Counted from the stretch's first letter, positions 42,792 through 51,825 are shown. The stretch is DNA of 64,000 nt from CAVQMB01 sp963713445 (GCA_963713445.1 CAVQMB010000008.1:1-64000); one strand, 5' to 3'. Notes: generated from the sequence alone by a model not told the origin. A program made the numbers and translations.

Positions 42792-43562
42792 TCAGGCTGG
42801 CGTCGCCGCCGAGGCGGCCAGCTCCGCCAGTATGCTCTGGATCAACCCCAGATCCTGGCAGCGCGACAATCGGTGATCGCCGTCTTTGACCAGTGTAATC
42901 CGGACGTTGTCACTGGCCAGCTGGTCGCTGATACGGACGCTGGTTGACCATGGAACATCCACGTCCTCCATGCCGTGCAGCAGACGCACCGGACAGTCGA
43001 TGGCGAGGTGGCTGTCGCGTAACAGCAGGTGCTCGCGGCCCTCGTCGAGCAACCGCCGGGTTATGGGATAGGGGTCCGGGTCGTAGTCGGATGGCACCGA
43101 AATCTGTCCCGTCTGCGCGAGTGCGAGCTGCATCGGCGCTGTCAGCCGGCTTCGTATCAGATCCTCGGTGAAATCCGCTGCCGCCGCTATGCCCAGCAGT
43201 GCGGCGACTCGCTGTGGCCGGGCCAGGGCGGCGAGCAACATCAGCCAGCCACCCATCGACGAGCCCACCAGTACTTGTGGTCCGCTGGTGAGTTTGTCCA
43301 GCACCGCTAGCACATCGGCACGCCAGTGGCCTATCGTGCCGTCGGTGAAGTCACCACTGGAGCGACCATGGCCAAAGTAGTCGAATCGGACGAAGGCGCG
43401 TCCCTGGGTCCGGCACCATTGCTCCAGGGCTTGCGCCTTGGTCCCGGTCATGTCGGATTTGAAACCGCCCAGGAACACCACGCCGGGAGCGGTGCCGCAC
43501 AGCCGGCAATAGGCTAACTGGTTGCCGTCGGGGCGCGGCAGGACGTCGTAAGCTTCAGGCAT
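42792..43562 (-). CDS. Alpha/beta hydrolase
   Basis: This 256-residue cytoplasmic hydrolase has the nucleophile elbow VGSSMGGWLML, the oxyanion region VVFLGGFKSDMTGTKAQALE, FDYFGHGRSSGDF, and a late acid/His pair (LLHGMEDVDVPW, KDGDHRLSR). It resembles the ABHD10-like/palmitoyl-thioesterase group, but the substrate is unknown. Its start overlaps the hflD stop by 8 bases, so it is the third gene of an mnmA-hflD-hydrolase operon. Confidence 0.87.
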   Translation of the reverse strand: MPEAYDVLPRPDGNQLAYCRLCGTAPGVVFLGGFKSDMTGTKAQALEQWCRTQGRAFVRFDYFGHGRSSGDFTDGTIGHWRADVLAVLDKLTSGPQVLVGSSMGGWLMLLAALARPQRVAALLGIAAAADFTEDLIRSRLTAPMQLALAQTGQISVPSDYDPDPYPITRRLLDEGREHLLLRDSHLAIDCPVRLLHGMEDVDVPWSTSVRISDQLASDNVRITLVKDGDHRLSRCQDLGLIQSILAELAASAATPA

Positions 43563-44202
43563 TGTCGGGCAGGCTGGGTTTGTCGTCGTCGATTTGGGTC
43601 AACAGCTGACCGACCCGCTGCTGCAGGCGTTTGCGGCCGAGCAGCAAGGTCAGGCGGTTGCCACCACTCTGACGCCACAGCACCGCGGCGCGAACGCCGG
43701 CGAGCAGCAGCGTCCGGATGCGGTTGGCGTTCTCGGGCCGGCTCAGATGGGTGTAGTGACCGTTGACCATGACGCGCGGTTTCAAAGTGCTAACCGTATT
43801 GGCGTACAATTCCGCTAGATGGGCGATGATGTTGTCATGCAGCGGCGTGAAGTAGTCGCGCTTACTGCGGGCTTGTTCGATACCGGCCCGCAGCGCTTGC
43901 AGCAGCTGTGGTTTGTGCGCCAGCTTGCGTTCCAGAACCAGCAGCAACAATGCATAACGGGTGATCTCGGGGTCGTGACTGTGGCCGAGCTGGCGGCGAA
44001 GAGTCTCCAACCCGGGGCGCAACCGGTCGACGCTGTCATAAATCGCGCTGCTGTCGGCAGCGTCGATCATGAACAAGCTGTCGACACAGGTTGCGAACGC
44101 CTGGTTGTTGAGTTCTCCGTTATGGGCCAGGTCGCGCACCAAGCCCACGGCCTGGAATAAGCCGGCCAGCGCAATGGTCCGGTCGTAATCGGTCTGCGGC
44201 AT
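43555..44202 (-). CDS. hflD: High frequency lysogenization protein HflD homologue
   Basis: The 215-residue, mostly helical protein starts MPQTDYDRTIALAGLFQAVG, with family motifs LVRDLAHNGELNNQAF, CVDSLFMIDAADSSAIY, RYALLLLVLERKL and NRIRTLLLAGVRAAVLWRQS-GGNRLTLLLGR. HflD is a peripheral membrane protein that in E. coli affects phage lambda CII. Its housekeeping job is unclear. It lies one base after mnmA, the standard mnmA-hflD pairing of gammaproteobacteria. Confidence 0.93.
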   Translation of the reverse strand: MPQTDYDRTIALAGLFQAVGLVRDLAHNGELNNQAFATCVDSLFMIDAADSSAIYDSVDRLRPGLETLRRQLGHSHDPEITRYALLLLVLERKLAHKPQLLQALRAGIEQARSKRDYFTPLHDNIIAHLAELYANTVSTLKPRVMVNGHYTHLSRPENANRIRTLLLAGVRAAVLWRQSGGNRLTLLLGRKRLQQRVGQLLTQIDDDKPSLPDNA

Positions 44203-44203
44203 T

Positions 44204-45286
44204 TCAGTTGTAAGCGGCGTCGATGATCGCGCCACCGAGACATTCGTCGTCGGCATAAAATACCACCGACTGACCCGGTGTGATGGCGCGCTGTGGATTA
44301 TCGAACTCCACTTCACAATCATTGCCGCTGGCACGGGTCAGGACGCAGGCCTGGTCAGGCTGGCGGTAGCGGGTTTTGGCCTGGCATCGCACTGGTTCGC
44401 CCGGCGTGTTCCCGGTGATCCAGTGTAGTTGCGACGCCCGCAACGAGCGGCGGTAGAGCAGGGGGTGTTCCCCCTGGGCGATTACCAGGACGTTGGTCTC
44501 CAGATCCTTGTCGATCACAAACCATGGCTCGCCGCTGGCGTCACGTCGGCCGCCGATACCTAGACCGTGGCGTTGGCCGATGGTGTAGAACGCCAGCCCC
44601 TGGTGTTCACCGACAGTTTCTCCATCCGGGGTGCGCATCGGACCGGGCTGGATCGCCAGGAACTGTTCCAGAAATGCGCGAAAATCGCGTTCACCGATAA
44701 AGCAGATGCCAGTACTGTCCTTCTTGTCGTGGGTCACCAGGTCGTTGTCGCGGGCGATGCGGCGGACCTCGGTCTTGTGTAGTTCGCCGAGCGGAAACAG
44801 CGCATCGTGGAGTTGATGCTGGTCGAGTCCATGCAGAAAATAGCTCTGGTCTTTGCCAGGATCACGACCCTTTAGGAGGTGGCTGGTATCGGTATGCGCC
44901 AGCCGGGCATAATGTCCTGTGGCGATATGGTCGGCTCCAAGTCGGTGGGCGTGATCGAGGAACGCCCGGAACTTGATCTCGGTATTGCACAGAATATCCG
45001 GGTTGGGGGTGCGCCCGCGCGCGTGCTCCGCCAGAAAATAGGCAAACACCCGATCACGATATTCAGCCGAGAAGTTGACACGGTGCAGCGGGATGCCGAG
45101 TGTTTCACAGACGTCTTCGGCATCGGCCAGATCATCGTTGGCGGCGCAGTAGCCGGCTTCGAAGGTATCCTCCCAGTTCTTCATGAAGACGCCGTGCACG
45201 TCAAACCCCTGTTCCAGCAGCAGCAGGGCAGCGACTGACGAGTCGACGCCTCCGGAGAGACCGACGATGACACGGGGCTTGGGCAT
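44204..45286 (-). CDS. mnmA: tRNA-specific 2-thiouridylase MnmA
   Basis: The 360-residue enzyme has the PP-loop VGLSGGVDSSVAALLLLEQG, FMKNWEDTFEAGYCAANDDL, the catalytic cysteines in NPDILCNTEIKFRAFLDHA and STGICFIGERDF, and a C-terminal PUA-like barrel (VVFYADDECLGGAII). It puts sulfur on U34 of tRNA-Lys, Glu and Gln, with sulfur delivered through the Tus relay. A tusA-like gene lies at 47954 but is not in this operon. Confidence 0.97.
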   Translation of the reverse strand: MPKPRVIVGLSGGVDSSVAALLLLEQGFDVHGVFMKNWEDTFEAGYCAANDDLADAEDVCETLGIPLHRVNFSAEYRDRVFAYFLAEHARGRTPNPDILCNTEIKFRAFLDHAHRLGADHIATGHYARLAHTDTSHLLKGRDPGKDQSYFLHGLDQHQLHDALFPLGELHKTEVRRIARDNDLVTHDKKDSTGICFIGERDFRAFLEQFLAIQPGPMRTPDGETVGEHQGLAFYTIGQRHGLGIGGRRDASGEPWFVIDKDLETNVLVIAQGEHPLLYRRSLRASQLHWITGNTPGEPVRCQAKTRYRQPDQACVLTRASGNDCEVEFDNPQRAITPGQSVVFYADDECLGGAIIDAAYN

Positions 45287-45365
45287 CAGGCCACTACGGG
45301 TTCCACTACGGCCGCACCGGGACGACGCTTGATGGCCGTCGCCCGGGTGCGACGGGTGTGATCAC

Positions 45366-46880
45366 TCAGTGTTCACTGCCGCTCTTGAAATTGAACTGGG
45401 CGCCGGTACGAATGCCCGACGGCCAGCGCGATGTAACGGTCTTCTGCTTGGTGAAAAAACGTACCCCTTCGGGGCCGTGCATGTGCATGTCGCCGAACAG
45501 CGAACGCTTCCAGCCGCCGAAACTGTGGTAGGCCACTGGCACAGGGATGGGTACGTTGACGCCTACCATGCCGATCTGTACCCGGCTGGTGAATTCACGG
45601 GCGGCATCGCCGTCACGGGTGAAAATCGCCGCGCCGTTGCCATACTCGTGGTCGTTGCACAGCTTTAGTGTCTCCTCGAAGCTGGCCGCTCGCACCAGCG
45701 CCAGTACCGGCCCGAAGATCTCTTCCCGGTATATCCGCATGTCCGGCTTGACCCGATCGAAGATCGAGCCGCCGATGAAGAAACCGTTTTCGTGCCCGGG
45801 AACCGGGCAATTGCGGCCATCTACCAGCAGCTCGGCGCCTTCTTCGATACCGCTGTCAATGTAACCACGCACCTTGTCCAGATGTTCGCGTGTGATCAGA
45901 GGGCCCATTTCGGCCTCTGGATCACTGTAGGGTCCAACCCGGAGTTCCTTCACGCGTGGAATGAGACGCTCAAGAAGCCGGTCGGCGACCTCATCACCTA
46001 CAGCTACTACTACCGAGATTGCCATGCAGCGTTCGCCGGCGGAGCCGTACACCGAGCCGATCGCGGCGTCCACTGTTTGGTCGAGGTCGGCATCCGGCAT
46101 CACCACCATATGGTTCTTGGCGCCGCACAGGGCTTGCACTCTCTTGCCGTGGGCGCAGCCGGTCTTATAAACGTATTCCCCGATCGCTGTGGATCCGACG
46201 AAGCTGATAGAGGCCACATCGGGGTCGGTCAGAAGCGTGTCGACAGCTTCCTTGTCGCCGTTGACCACGTTTAGTACGCCATCCGGTAGCCCCGCCTGGG
46301 AGGCAAGCTCGGCTAGCATCAGCGGCACCGATGGGTCCTTCTCGGAGGGTTTAAGAACGAAGGTGTTACCGCAGGCCAAGGCGACGGGGATCATCCACAT
46401 AGGTACCATGGCCGGGAAGTTAAACGGCGTGATGCCGGCACAAACGCCGAGCGGTTGGCGGATGCTGAAGCAGTCGACGCCACGTGCGACCGCTTCGTTG
46501 TGTTCGCCCTTGAGCAATTGCGGGATGCCGCAGGCGAATTCGACCACTTCGAGGCCGCGGGTCACCGAACCGCGGGCATCGGAGAAGGTCTTGCCGTGTT
46601 CCTTGGCCAGAGCTTCCGCCAGCCGGTCCATGTTGGCCACGATCAGCTCGCGCAGCTTGAACATGACCTGGGCCCGGCGCGCCGGGGGCGTGTTGGCCCA
46701 GTCCGGAAAGGCGGCTTTGGCGGTCTGAATGGCATCGCGCACTTCCGCAGCAGTTGCCAGCGGTACGCGCGCACGAACCGAGCCGATTGCAGGGTTGAAG
46801 ACGTCACCGTAACGATCGCTGGTTCCGTCGATCAGCCGTCCGCCGATGTAATGCTGCAATGTTTGAGTCGCTGTCGTCAC
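45366..46880 (-). CDS. mmsA: CoA-acylating methylmalonate-semialdehyde dehydrogenase
   Basis: The 504-residue aldehyde dehydrogenase starts at a GTG with GGAGGGG upstream. Motifs: LQHYIGGRLIDGTSDRYGDV, VEFACGIPQLLKGEHNEAVA, RQPLGVCAGITPFNFPAMVP with the Asn of the oxyanion hole, SISFVGSTAIGEYVYKTGC, GAKNHMVVMPDADLDQTVDA, catalytic Cys in GSAGERCMAIS, and EEIFGPVLALVRAASFEETL. It oxidises methylmalonate or malonate semialdehyde to propionyl- or acetyl-CoA in valine, pyrimidine or beta-alanine breakdown. In that role it could serve the amide/amine catabolic genes 2-11 kb downstream. It stands alone in the window. Confidence 0.93.
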   Translation of the reverse strand: MTTATQTLQHYIGGRLIDGTSDRYGDVFNPAIGSVRARVPLATAAEVRDAIQTAKAAFPDWANTPPARRAQVMFKLRELIVANMDRLAEALAKEHGKTFSDARGSVTRGLEVVEFACGIPQLLKGEHNEAVARGVDCFSIRQPLGVCAGITPFNFPAMVPMWMIPVALACGNTFVLKPSEKDPSVPLMLAELASQAGLPDGVLNVVNGDKEAVDTLLTDPDVASISFVGSTAIGEYVYKTGCAHGKRVQALCGAKNHMVVMPDADLDQTVDAAIGSVYGSAGERCMAISVVVAVGDEVADRLLERLIPRVKELRVGPYSDPEAEMGPLITREHLDKVRGYIDSGIEEGAELLVDGRNCPVPGHENGFFIGGSIFDRVKPDMRIYREEIFGPVLALVRAASFEETLKLCNDHEYGNGAAIFTRDGDAAREFTSRVQIGMVGVNVPIPVPVAYHSFGGWKRSLFGDMHMHGPEGVRFFTKQKTVTSRWPSGIRTGAQFNFKSGSEH

Positions 46881-47069
46881 GCTGTCCCCTCCTGATCGGG
46901 ATGCTGCTATATCGATGGCATCGCGCCAGTATAACGGAATCTCGTGATCGGGCGTAGCACCTGTCGGGGCGCTGGCGCCGGTCCCAGGGATCCGCTTTAT
47001 AGGCATATTCCATCGATTGGATTATCATCGATTGTTTGCTCGCAAGCATAATAGCCTCTAAAAAACTGC

Positions 47070-47879
47070 ATGACTCGCCACTTGTCGTTTCTCCACCTGG
47101 AGGTGCTGAGCCGCTCGCCGGAGCGCACGGCGCGACCGACGCCACTGTTGTTCGTCCACGGCTCCTATCTCAGCGCGTGGTGCTGGGACGAGCATTTTCT
47201 GCCATATTTCGCGGCGCGGGGTTACCCGGCCTATGCGCTCAGTCTGCGCGGTCATGGTGGCAGTTCCGGGCAGGACCGTTTGCCGTGGCATAGCTTGAGA
47301 GACTACGTCGACGATTTGCGTCAGGTCGCGGATGCCCTGCCGCGCCCGCCAGTGCTCATCGGCCATTCCATGGGAGGGATGGTAGTGCAGAAATATCTCG
47401 AGCGGTTTGCGGCGCCGGCCACCGTACTGATGGCATCGGTGCCACCGACCGGTCTGCTGGAAATGAGTGGCTGGTTGGCTCTCACCCGGCCTCAGCTGCT
47501 GGCAGATCTTTGGCTGGCTCATGCCGGGGCCGTGCAACTTGCCCGCTACAGTGAGGTCCGGAAGGCCTTATTCTCGGATCATCTACCGGATTCACTAGTG
47601 CAGCGCTATTTACTGCGGACACAGTCGGAATCCCAGCGCGCCCTGCTCGACATGAGTGGCTGGGACTTACCGGGTCGCGTTCACCAGCGGCCGCCCACGC
47701 TGGTGCTTGGTGCTGACGACGATGCCTTGGTGCCGACGTTTTCGGTGCATTCAACTGCGGCGATATATGCCACAGAGGCTGAGTTGTTCACGAATATGGG
47801 CCATGTCATGATGCTCGAACCGGCCTGGCAACAAGTGGCCGACCGGATCCTGACGTGGTTGGCCGAGCGCGGCCTGTAA
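47070..47879 (+). CDS. Alpha/beta hydrolase
   Basis: The 269-residue protein has the hydrolase motifs PLLFVHGSYLSAWCWDEHFL, YALSLRGHGGSSGQD, the nucleophile elbow LIGHSMGGMVVQKYLE, an acid in LVLGADDDALVP and the His in NMGHVMMLEPAWQQVADRIL. There is no signal peptide. The group contains esterases, thioesterases and lipases, and the substrate is not predictable. The tusA-like gene follows 74 bases later on the same strand. Confidence 0.88.
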   Translation: MTRHLSFLHLEVLSRSPERTARPTPLLFVHGSYLSAWCWDEHFLPYFAARGYPAYALSLRGHGGSSGQDRLPWHSLRDYVDDLRQVADALPRPPVLIGHSMGGMVVQKYLERFAAPATVLMASVPPTGLLEMSGWLALTRPQLLADLWLAHAGAVQLARYSEVRKALFSDHLPDSLVQRYLLRTQSESQRALLDMSGWDLPGRVHQRPPTLVLGADDDALVPTFSVHSTAAIYATEAELFTNMGHVMMLEPAWQQVADRILTWLAERGL

Positions 47880-47953
47880 GGTCCGGAAATCTGCCACAGC
47901 TTACTCAGTCGAAGTTGTTGTGTGGCAATAGCAGACATTATGATCGGTGTATT

Positions 47954-48214
47954 ATGACTCAAAGCCCCTCTTTCGCAGTCGACCAGGAATTGAATGCCAG
48001 TGGTCTCGAATGCCCGCTGCCGATTCTCAAGACCAAGGCGACGCTGGCGCGCATGCGGCCGGGCCAGGTGTTGCGCGTGATCGCCACTGACCGGCATGCG
48101 CCAGTCGATTTCAAGGTTTACTGTATGCGCAGTGGCGACGAACTGCTAGTCCTCGACGAGCGCGAGACGCAGATCGAGATCGTGCTGCGCAAAGGCACGG
48201 CTGAGCGTGGCTGA
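47954..48214 (+). CDS. tusA: TusA-family sulfurtransferase
   Basis: The 86-residue protein has the TusA signature around the active Cys (LNASGLECPLPILKTKATLA) and the fold ending DELLVLDERETQIEIVLRK. The start MTQSPSFAVDQE is chosen from family length. TusA-like proteins hand persulfide sulfur to the tRNA thiolation relay, molybdopterin, or, in sulfur oxidisers, sulfur-oxidation enzymes. No dsr, rhd or hdr genes are adjacent, so the sulfur-relay role for MnmA is the simplest reading. A possible -10 (TATGAT, 47939-47944) lies too near the start to give a normal leader. Confidence 0.9.
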   Translation: MTQSPSFAVDQELNASGLECPLPILKTKATLARMRPGQVLRVIATDRHAPVDFKVYCMRSGDELLVLDERETQIEIVLRKGTAERG

Positions 48215-48288
48215 GCGCGCGTGCGCAGCATCGGTTGATCCCGTTAGAATAACTGCTTCAGCGATCTAAGTGGAGCGGGGAGTGCGTT

Positions 48289-48831
48289 ATGTCGTTGCGT
48301 GATCAACTGCTCAAAGCGGGGCTGGTTTCATCGGAAAAGGCACGCCAGGCGGAGCGCGAAGCCCGTCAGCAGTCGCATCAGACCAAAAAGAGCAAAACCG
48401 TTGCCGCTGCCGCAGCGGCGCGCAAGGCGGAACAACGGCGCCAGCACGAGGAGCAGGCCCAGCGCGAGCGCGACCGTGACCGGGAACTCAACCGCCAACG
48501 GGAAACCGAAAAGCGGCGCCGAGCCGTACTGGCACAGGTGCGCCAGTTACTCGACAGCCAGCGCCAGAATGATGCCAATGCCGAAATCCTCTATAACCTG
48601 CAAGTGGGCAAGAAGATCCGCAGGCTGCGTGTTACTGATAAGCAGCGTAAGCAATTGGCCATGGGCCGCTTGGGAGTGGCCCGCAATCCGCACGATCCGT
48701 TCGATCTCCCCATCGTACCGCGGACGACCGCTCTGAAACTGCAGGCCTTGGGCGATGAGTTCATCGCCTTGTTGCATCCGGAAAGCGCCCGTCTCGAGGA
48801 CGAGGACGACGACTGGCCCGAGGATTGGTAG
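48289..48831 (+). CDS. DUF2058 family protein (YaiL-like)
   Basis: The 180-residue, very charged protein begins MSLRDQLLKAGLVSSEKARQ-AEREARQQ, the DUF2058 start, has a long Arg/Glu/Gln-rich helix at about 35-85 and a C-terminal part with AEILYNLQVGKKIRRLRVTD and QRKQLAMGRLGVAR-like residues, ending in an acidic tail (LEDEDDDWPEDW). E. coli YaiL is described as a nucleoprotein or polysaccharide-associated protein without a known mechanism. A GGAG ribosome site lies 9 bases upstream. Confidence 0.88.
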   Translation: MSLRDQLLKAGLVSSEKARQAEREARQQSHQTKKSKTVAAAAAARKAEQRRQHEEQAQRERDRDRELNRQRETEKRRRAVLAQVRQLLDSQRQNDANAEILYNLQVGKKIRRLRVTDKQRKQLAMGRLGVARNPHDPFDLPIVPRTTALKLQALGDEFIALLHPESARLEDEDDDWPEDW

Positions 48832-49006
48832 AGCGGCCGCGACGGTGCCGCGTCCCCAAGCTGTGGTGTTTTGCCCATCCGCCGAAGCCGGCTGCGGTGG
48901 GTCGTGCCCGTTAATGGCAGTATTCAAGTTACTTGAATAACAAACCAGGACTTGATAAAAGGTCAAACAACCGTCGATAACATTGCACCATCAGGAGGTG
49001 GAAAGG

Positions 49007-49475
49007 ATGCCGGCGACAAGCCAACAGGAGATCGATGGCCCCCGTTTGTGGCAGCGACATATGCAACTGGCCAAGATCGGAGCATTACCGGCTGGTGGTG
49101 TGGATCGTTCTATTCCTACGTTACTAGGGCCAAGATCCCACTGCCGCGCCCGTTCTTACCGGAGCCCATCTTGATACCCAACTCCACGGCGGTCGCTTTG
49201 ACGGGGCGTGTCGGTTTCCGCCCACGACCATGGGGTCGGCCGTGTTCGCTGGCGCGTTGTCGCTGGCCCACGCGGGGACGACACCACAGGGTCTCCGGCG
49301 TGATGCCTTCATGAGTGCCGCTTCGATAGTGCAGGCGCTGTGCGAGCACTTTGCCGATCCGTCCGATCTCGTCGCTTCACCGTGTGCTGGCGGCATCAGC
49401 TGCAATGAGGCTGAAAGCACGACGCCCGAGGCGCTGACCGCAAGTGCGGGCTCGGGCCCTGCGGCGACTCGCTGA
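49007..49475 (+). pseudogene. N-carbamoyl amino acid hydrolase / allantoate amidohydrolase-type enzyme, decayed
   Basis: After a proper AGGAGGTGG ribosome site, the start reads MPATSQQEIDGPRLWQRHMQ and LAKIGALPAGGVDR, the N-terminus of M20-type carbamoylases and allantoate amidohydrolases (family pattern RLWxRHMxMAKIGATPKGGVxR). The middle, with the metal-binding core, is deleted or scrambled. Near 49265-49390 another frame gives LAHAGTTPQGLRRDAFMSAA and SIVQAL, matching the HAGTTPMxLRRDA dimerisation-domain motif. About 470 bases remain of the normal 1.2 kb. It lies upstream of an intact nitrilase-family amidase and an amide-type ABC transporter, so it was probably part of that catabolic locus. 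Confidence 0.75.
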
Positions 49476-49545
49476 GGCCGCTTGATCTGGAATACGGCAT
49501 GAAATTTGCTGACAGCATTTGCTGAGGTCAAAAGAATTGACTAAT

Positions 49546-49576
49546 GATCAAGTACTGCCAGCGGCAGTACTTGATC
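49546..49576. repeat. Perfect 14-bp inverted repeat upstream of the nitrilase/ABC operon
   Basis: GATCAAGTACTGCC-AGC-GGCAGTACTTGATC is a flawless 14-bp dyad with a 3-base loop, 97 bases before the nitrilase-family start. A T5 run follows 7 bases later. It may be a terminator for the decayed upstream gene, an attenuator, or an operator. A regulator gene (XRE-cupin) closes the same operon. Confidence 0.75.
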
Positions 49577-49672
49577 TTCCGGGTTTTTGGTGACGCCGGA
49601 TGACGTCCGTTTCTGGTGCGTTAGCACCGCAATGATGCAAGGCCCGTCGGGCCGGTTGAGTGGAGAGTGAGG

Positions 49673-50518
49673 ATGAAGGTCAGAATCGCCTGTATTCAGA
49701 TGGAGCCGGTGGTCGGTGACAAGGCGCGTAATGTCGCCCACAGTCTTGCGCTGATCGGTGAGGCTGCGGACGAGGGTGCCCAACTGGTGGTGTTGCCCGA
49801 ACTATGTAACTCCGGTTACGTCTTCAACTCAATGGAGGAGGCCCGGGCCCTCGCTGAACCGGTGCCGGGTGGATCCAGTGTGGCGGCCTGGTCGGAAATC
49901 GCCGCTGCCCGTCAATTGCACCTTGTGGCCGGCATCAATGAGGCGGACGGTGACACCTTGTACAACTCGTCGGTGCTCATCGGTCCGGATGGTTATATCG
50001 GTACCTTTCGCAAGGTTCATCTGTGGAATCAGGAAAACCGGTTCTTCACACCGGGCAATCTGGGGTTCCCGGTATTCGATACTGCGGTCGGCCGGCTCGG
50101 TACCATGATTTGTTACGACGGCTGGTTTCCTGAAAGCTATCGCGAATGCGCGCTGCAACAGGCCGATATCGTCTGTGTGCCGACCAACTGGGTACCGATC
50201 AACGGCCAGCGTGAGGACCGCGAGGCCATGGCCAATATCCTCACCATGGCGGCGGCCCATTCGAATTCGGTGTTCGTGGCCTGCGCCGACCGGGTTGGGA
50301 CCGAGCGCGGCCAACCGTTCATCGGTCAGAGCATTATCGTGAGTTTCACTGGCTGGCCTATCGCTGGACCGGCGCGGCCGGATCGGGAGGAGATTATCTA
50401 CGCTGACGCTGACCTTTCTGACCCGGCGCGGCGCAGTGCCTGGAACGAGTTCAATCACAATCCCGTGGGCGATCGCCGGCCTGCGGAGTACCACGAGCTT
50501 GAAAAGGGGGCAGCCTGA
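49673..50518 (+). CDS. Nitrilase-superfamily amidase / N-carbamoylase-like hydrolase
   Basis: The 281-residue cytoplasmic enzyme has the Glu-Lys-Cys triad of the superfamily: E43 (LVVLPELCNSGYVF), Lys in GTFRKVHLWNQENRFF, Cys in GTMICYDGWFPESYRECALQ. The residues after Cys and the length fit the aliphatic amidase/N-carbamoyl-D-amino acid hydrolase/beta-ureidopropionase side, but the acid specificity cannot be read. ATG 49673 is chosen because a GGAG lies 7 bases upstream; GTG 49667 is possible. It is the first gene of an operon with an amide-type ABC transporter, suggesting it cleaves an imported amide or carbamoyl compound. Confidence 0.88.
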   Translation: MKVRIACIQMEPVVGDKARNVAHSLALIGEAADEGAQLVVLPELCNSGYVFNSMEEARALAEPVPGGSSVAAWSEIAAARQLHLVAGINEADGDTLYNSSVLIGPDGYIGTFRKVHLWNQENRFFTPGNLGFPVFDTAVGRLGTMICYDGWFPESYRECALQQADIVCVPTNWVPINGQREDREAMANILTMAAAHSNSVFVACADRVGTERGQPFIGQSIIVSFTGWPIAGPARPDREEIIYADADLSDPARRSAWNEFNHNPVGDRRPAEYHELEKGAA

Positions 50519-50561
50519 GGGCTGTCCGGATGCTGTTCCAACAGTAAGGAGAGATGCAGAC

Positions 50562-51821
50562 ATGACTGATACAAACGATAAGCGCAATGGATTGTCCCGC
50601 CGCACGGTGCTCAAGGGCCTGGGCGCAGCGGCTGCCGGGGTCGCGGCCGGCCCGGCCTTTATCCGCAGTGCCAGTGCGGCCGAGCCGATCCGGATTGGCG
50701 TCATCTCGCCGCTGACCGGTGCCTGGACCGTATACGGCAAAGCCCATCTAGCCGGCATGCAGATGGCGGCGGCGGAAATCAATGCCAAGGGCGGCGTGAT
50801 GGGGCGGCAGTTCAAGCTGGTGATCGCCGATTCCAAGACCGAGCCACGCATTGTGGTGGAGCAGGCCAACCGGCTGATCCGTCAGGAAGGGGTTGATTTC
50901 CTTGCCGGAACGTTCTCCAGTGCCGAACGCAATGCGGCCGGACCGGTGGTTGCGGCGGCCGATAAAGTGTTGCTCTACCCCACGTTCTACGAGGGGCAGC
51001 AGCAGAAGTATTATCCTGGTGTCTGCAACCCCAATATCTTCATGTTCGGCCCGGTTCCGTCGCAGCAGGTATGGCCGCACATGGAGTATATGGTGAAGAA
51101 ATTCGGCAAGAAGTTCTTCATGATCGGTTCCGATTATGCCTGGCCGCGGGTGACCAACGAGGTCACCAAGACCAAGTTGAAGGAACTGGGTGGCGAGGTG
51201 GTCGGCGAGGTCTATATCCCGTTCAACACGCCGCAGTACGACTCGGTGCTGCGCCAGATCCGCAATGCCAAGCCGGATATCATTTTCCACACGCTCACCG
51301 GCAGCGATACGGTGAATTTCCGCAAGCAGTTTGCCGCCGCTGGCATGAACAAGGATTTCACGCTCTGGACCGTGGATGACGAGGAGGTTGTCACCTCGGG
51401 CCTGGGACCTGAAGTTTCGGGTGGGACCTACGTCAGTTTCGACTACTTCATGTCCATCAAAGAGCCCAACAACAAGGTGTTTCTGGAGAAGTTCCGCAAG
51501 CGCTTTGGCAAGAATGCTCTTATGGACACCGTGGGCGTGGCGATGTACAACGCCGGTCACATGGCGGCGATGGCGCTAGCCAAGAGTGGCGAAGTGAGTA
51601 GCCACGCGCTGCGTGCCGGGCTCAAGGGCATCACCTTCGACAAAGCGCCGCAGGGATCGGTGACCATGCGAGAGCTGGACAATCAGGCTGTGCTGCCATC
51701 GTATCTAATGCGTGTCAACGATAACTGGACCAGCGTGAACAACATGTTCGAGCAGATCCAGATGTTCCATTCGGTCAAGCCCAAGGATGCAGCCTGCACT
51801 GATTTGCCGCTGAAAGCCTGA
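50562..51821 (+). CDS. AmiC/UrtA-like periplasmic substrate-binding protein with Tat signal
   Basis: The 419-residue protein has a twin-arginine signal (LSRRTVLKGLGAAAAGVAAG, cleavage near SASA) and a Peripla_BP_5 fold as in AmiC (amide) and UrtA (urea): IRIGVISPLTGAWTVYGKAH, NRLIRQEGVDFLAGTFSSAE, LLYPTFYEGQQ, KKFFMIGSDYAWPRVTNEVT and LRQIRNAKPDIIFHTLTGSD. It should bind a small amide, urea or amino compound and feed the next four genes. AAGGAG lies 10 bases before the ATG. A strong hairpin follows the gene. Confidence 0.93.
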   Translation: MTDTNDKRNGLSRRTVLKGLGAAAAGVAAGPAFIRSASAAEPIRIGVISPLTGAWTVYGKAHLAGMQMAAAEINAKGGVMGRQFKLVIADSKTEPRIVVEQANRLIRQEGVDFLAGTFSSAERNAAGPVVAAADKVLLYPTFYEGQQQKYYPGVCNPNIFMFGPVPSQQVWPHMEYMVKKFGKKFFMIGSDYAWPRVTNEVTKTKLKELGGEVVGEVYIPFNTPQYDSVLRQIRNAKPDIIFHTLTGSDTVNFRKQFAAAGMNKDFTLWTVDDEEVVTSGLGPEVSGGTYVSFDYFMSIKEPNNKVFLEKFRKRFGKNALMDTVGVAMYNAGHMAAMALAKSGEVSSHALRAGLKGITFDKAPQGSVTMRELDNQAVLPSYLMRVNDNWTSVNNMFEQIQMFHSVKPKDAACTDLPLKA

Positions 51822-51825
51822 GTGC

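Noticed and set aside
47912..47944. TTGTTG-N18-TATGAT as a tusA promoter
   Set aside because: The -10 is only 10 bases from the tusA ATG, which would leave almost no leader; kept only as a remark in the tusA entry.
49829..50869. 346-residue minus-strand open frame
   Set aside because: Antisense to the nitrilase-type gene and the start of the binding-protein gene, both of which have clear catalytic or signal motifs.
50748..51560. 270-residue minus-strand open frame
   Set aside because: Antisense to the AmiC/UrtA-like gene; no domain.
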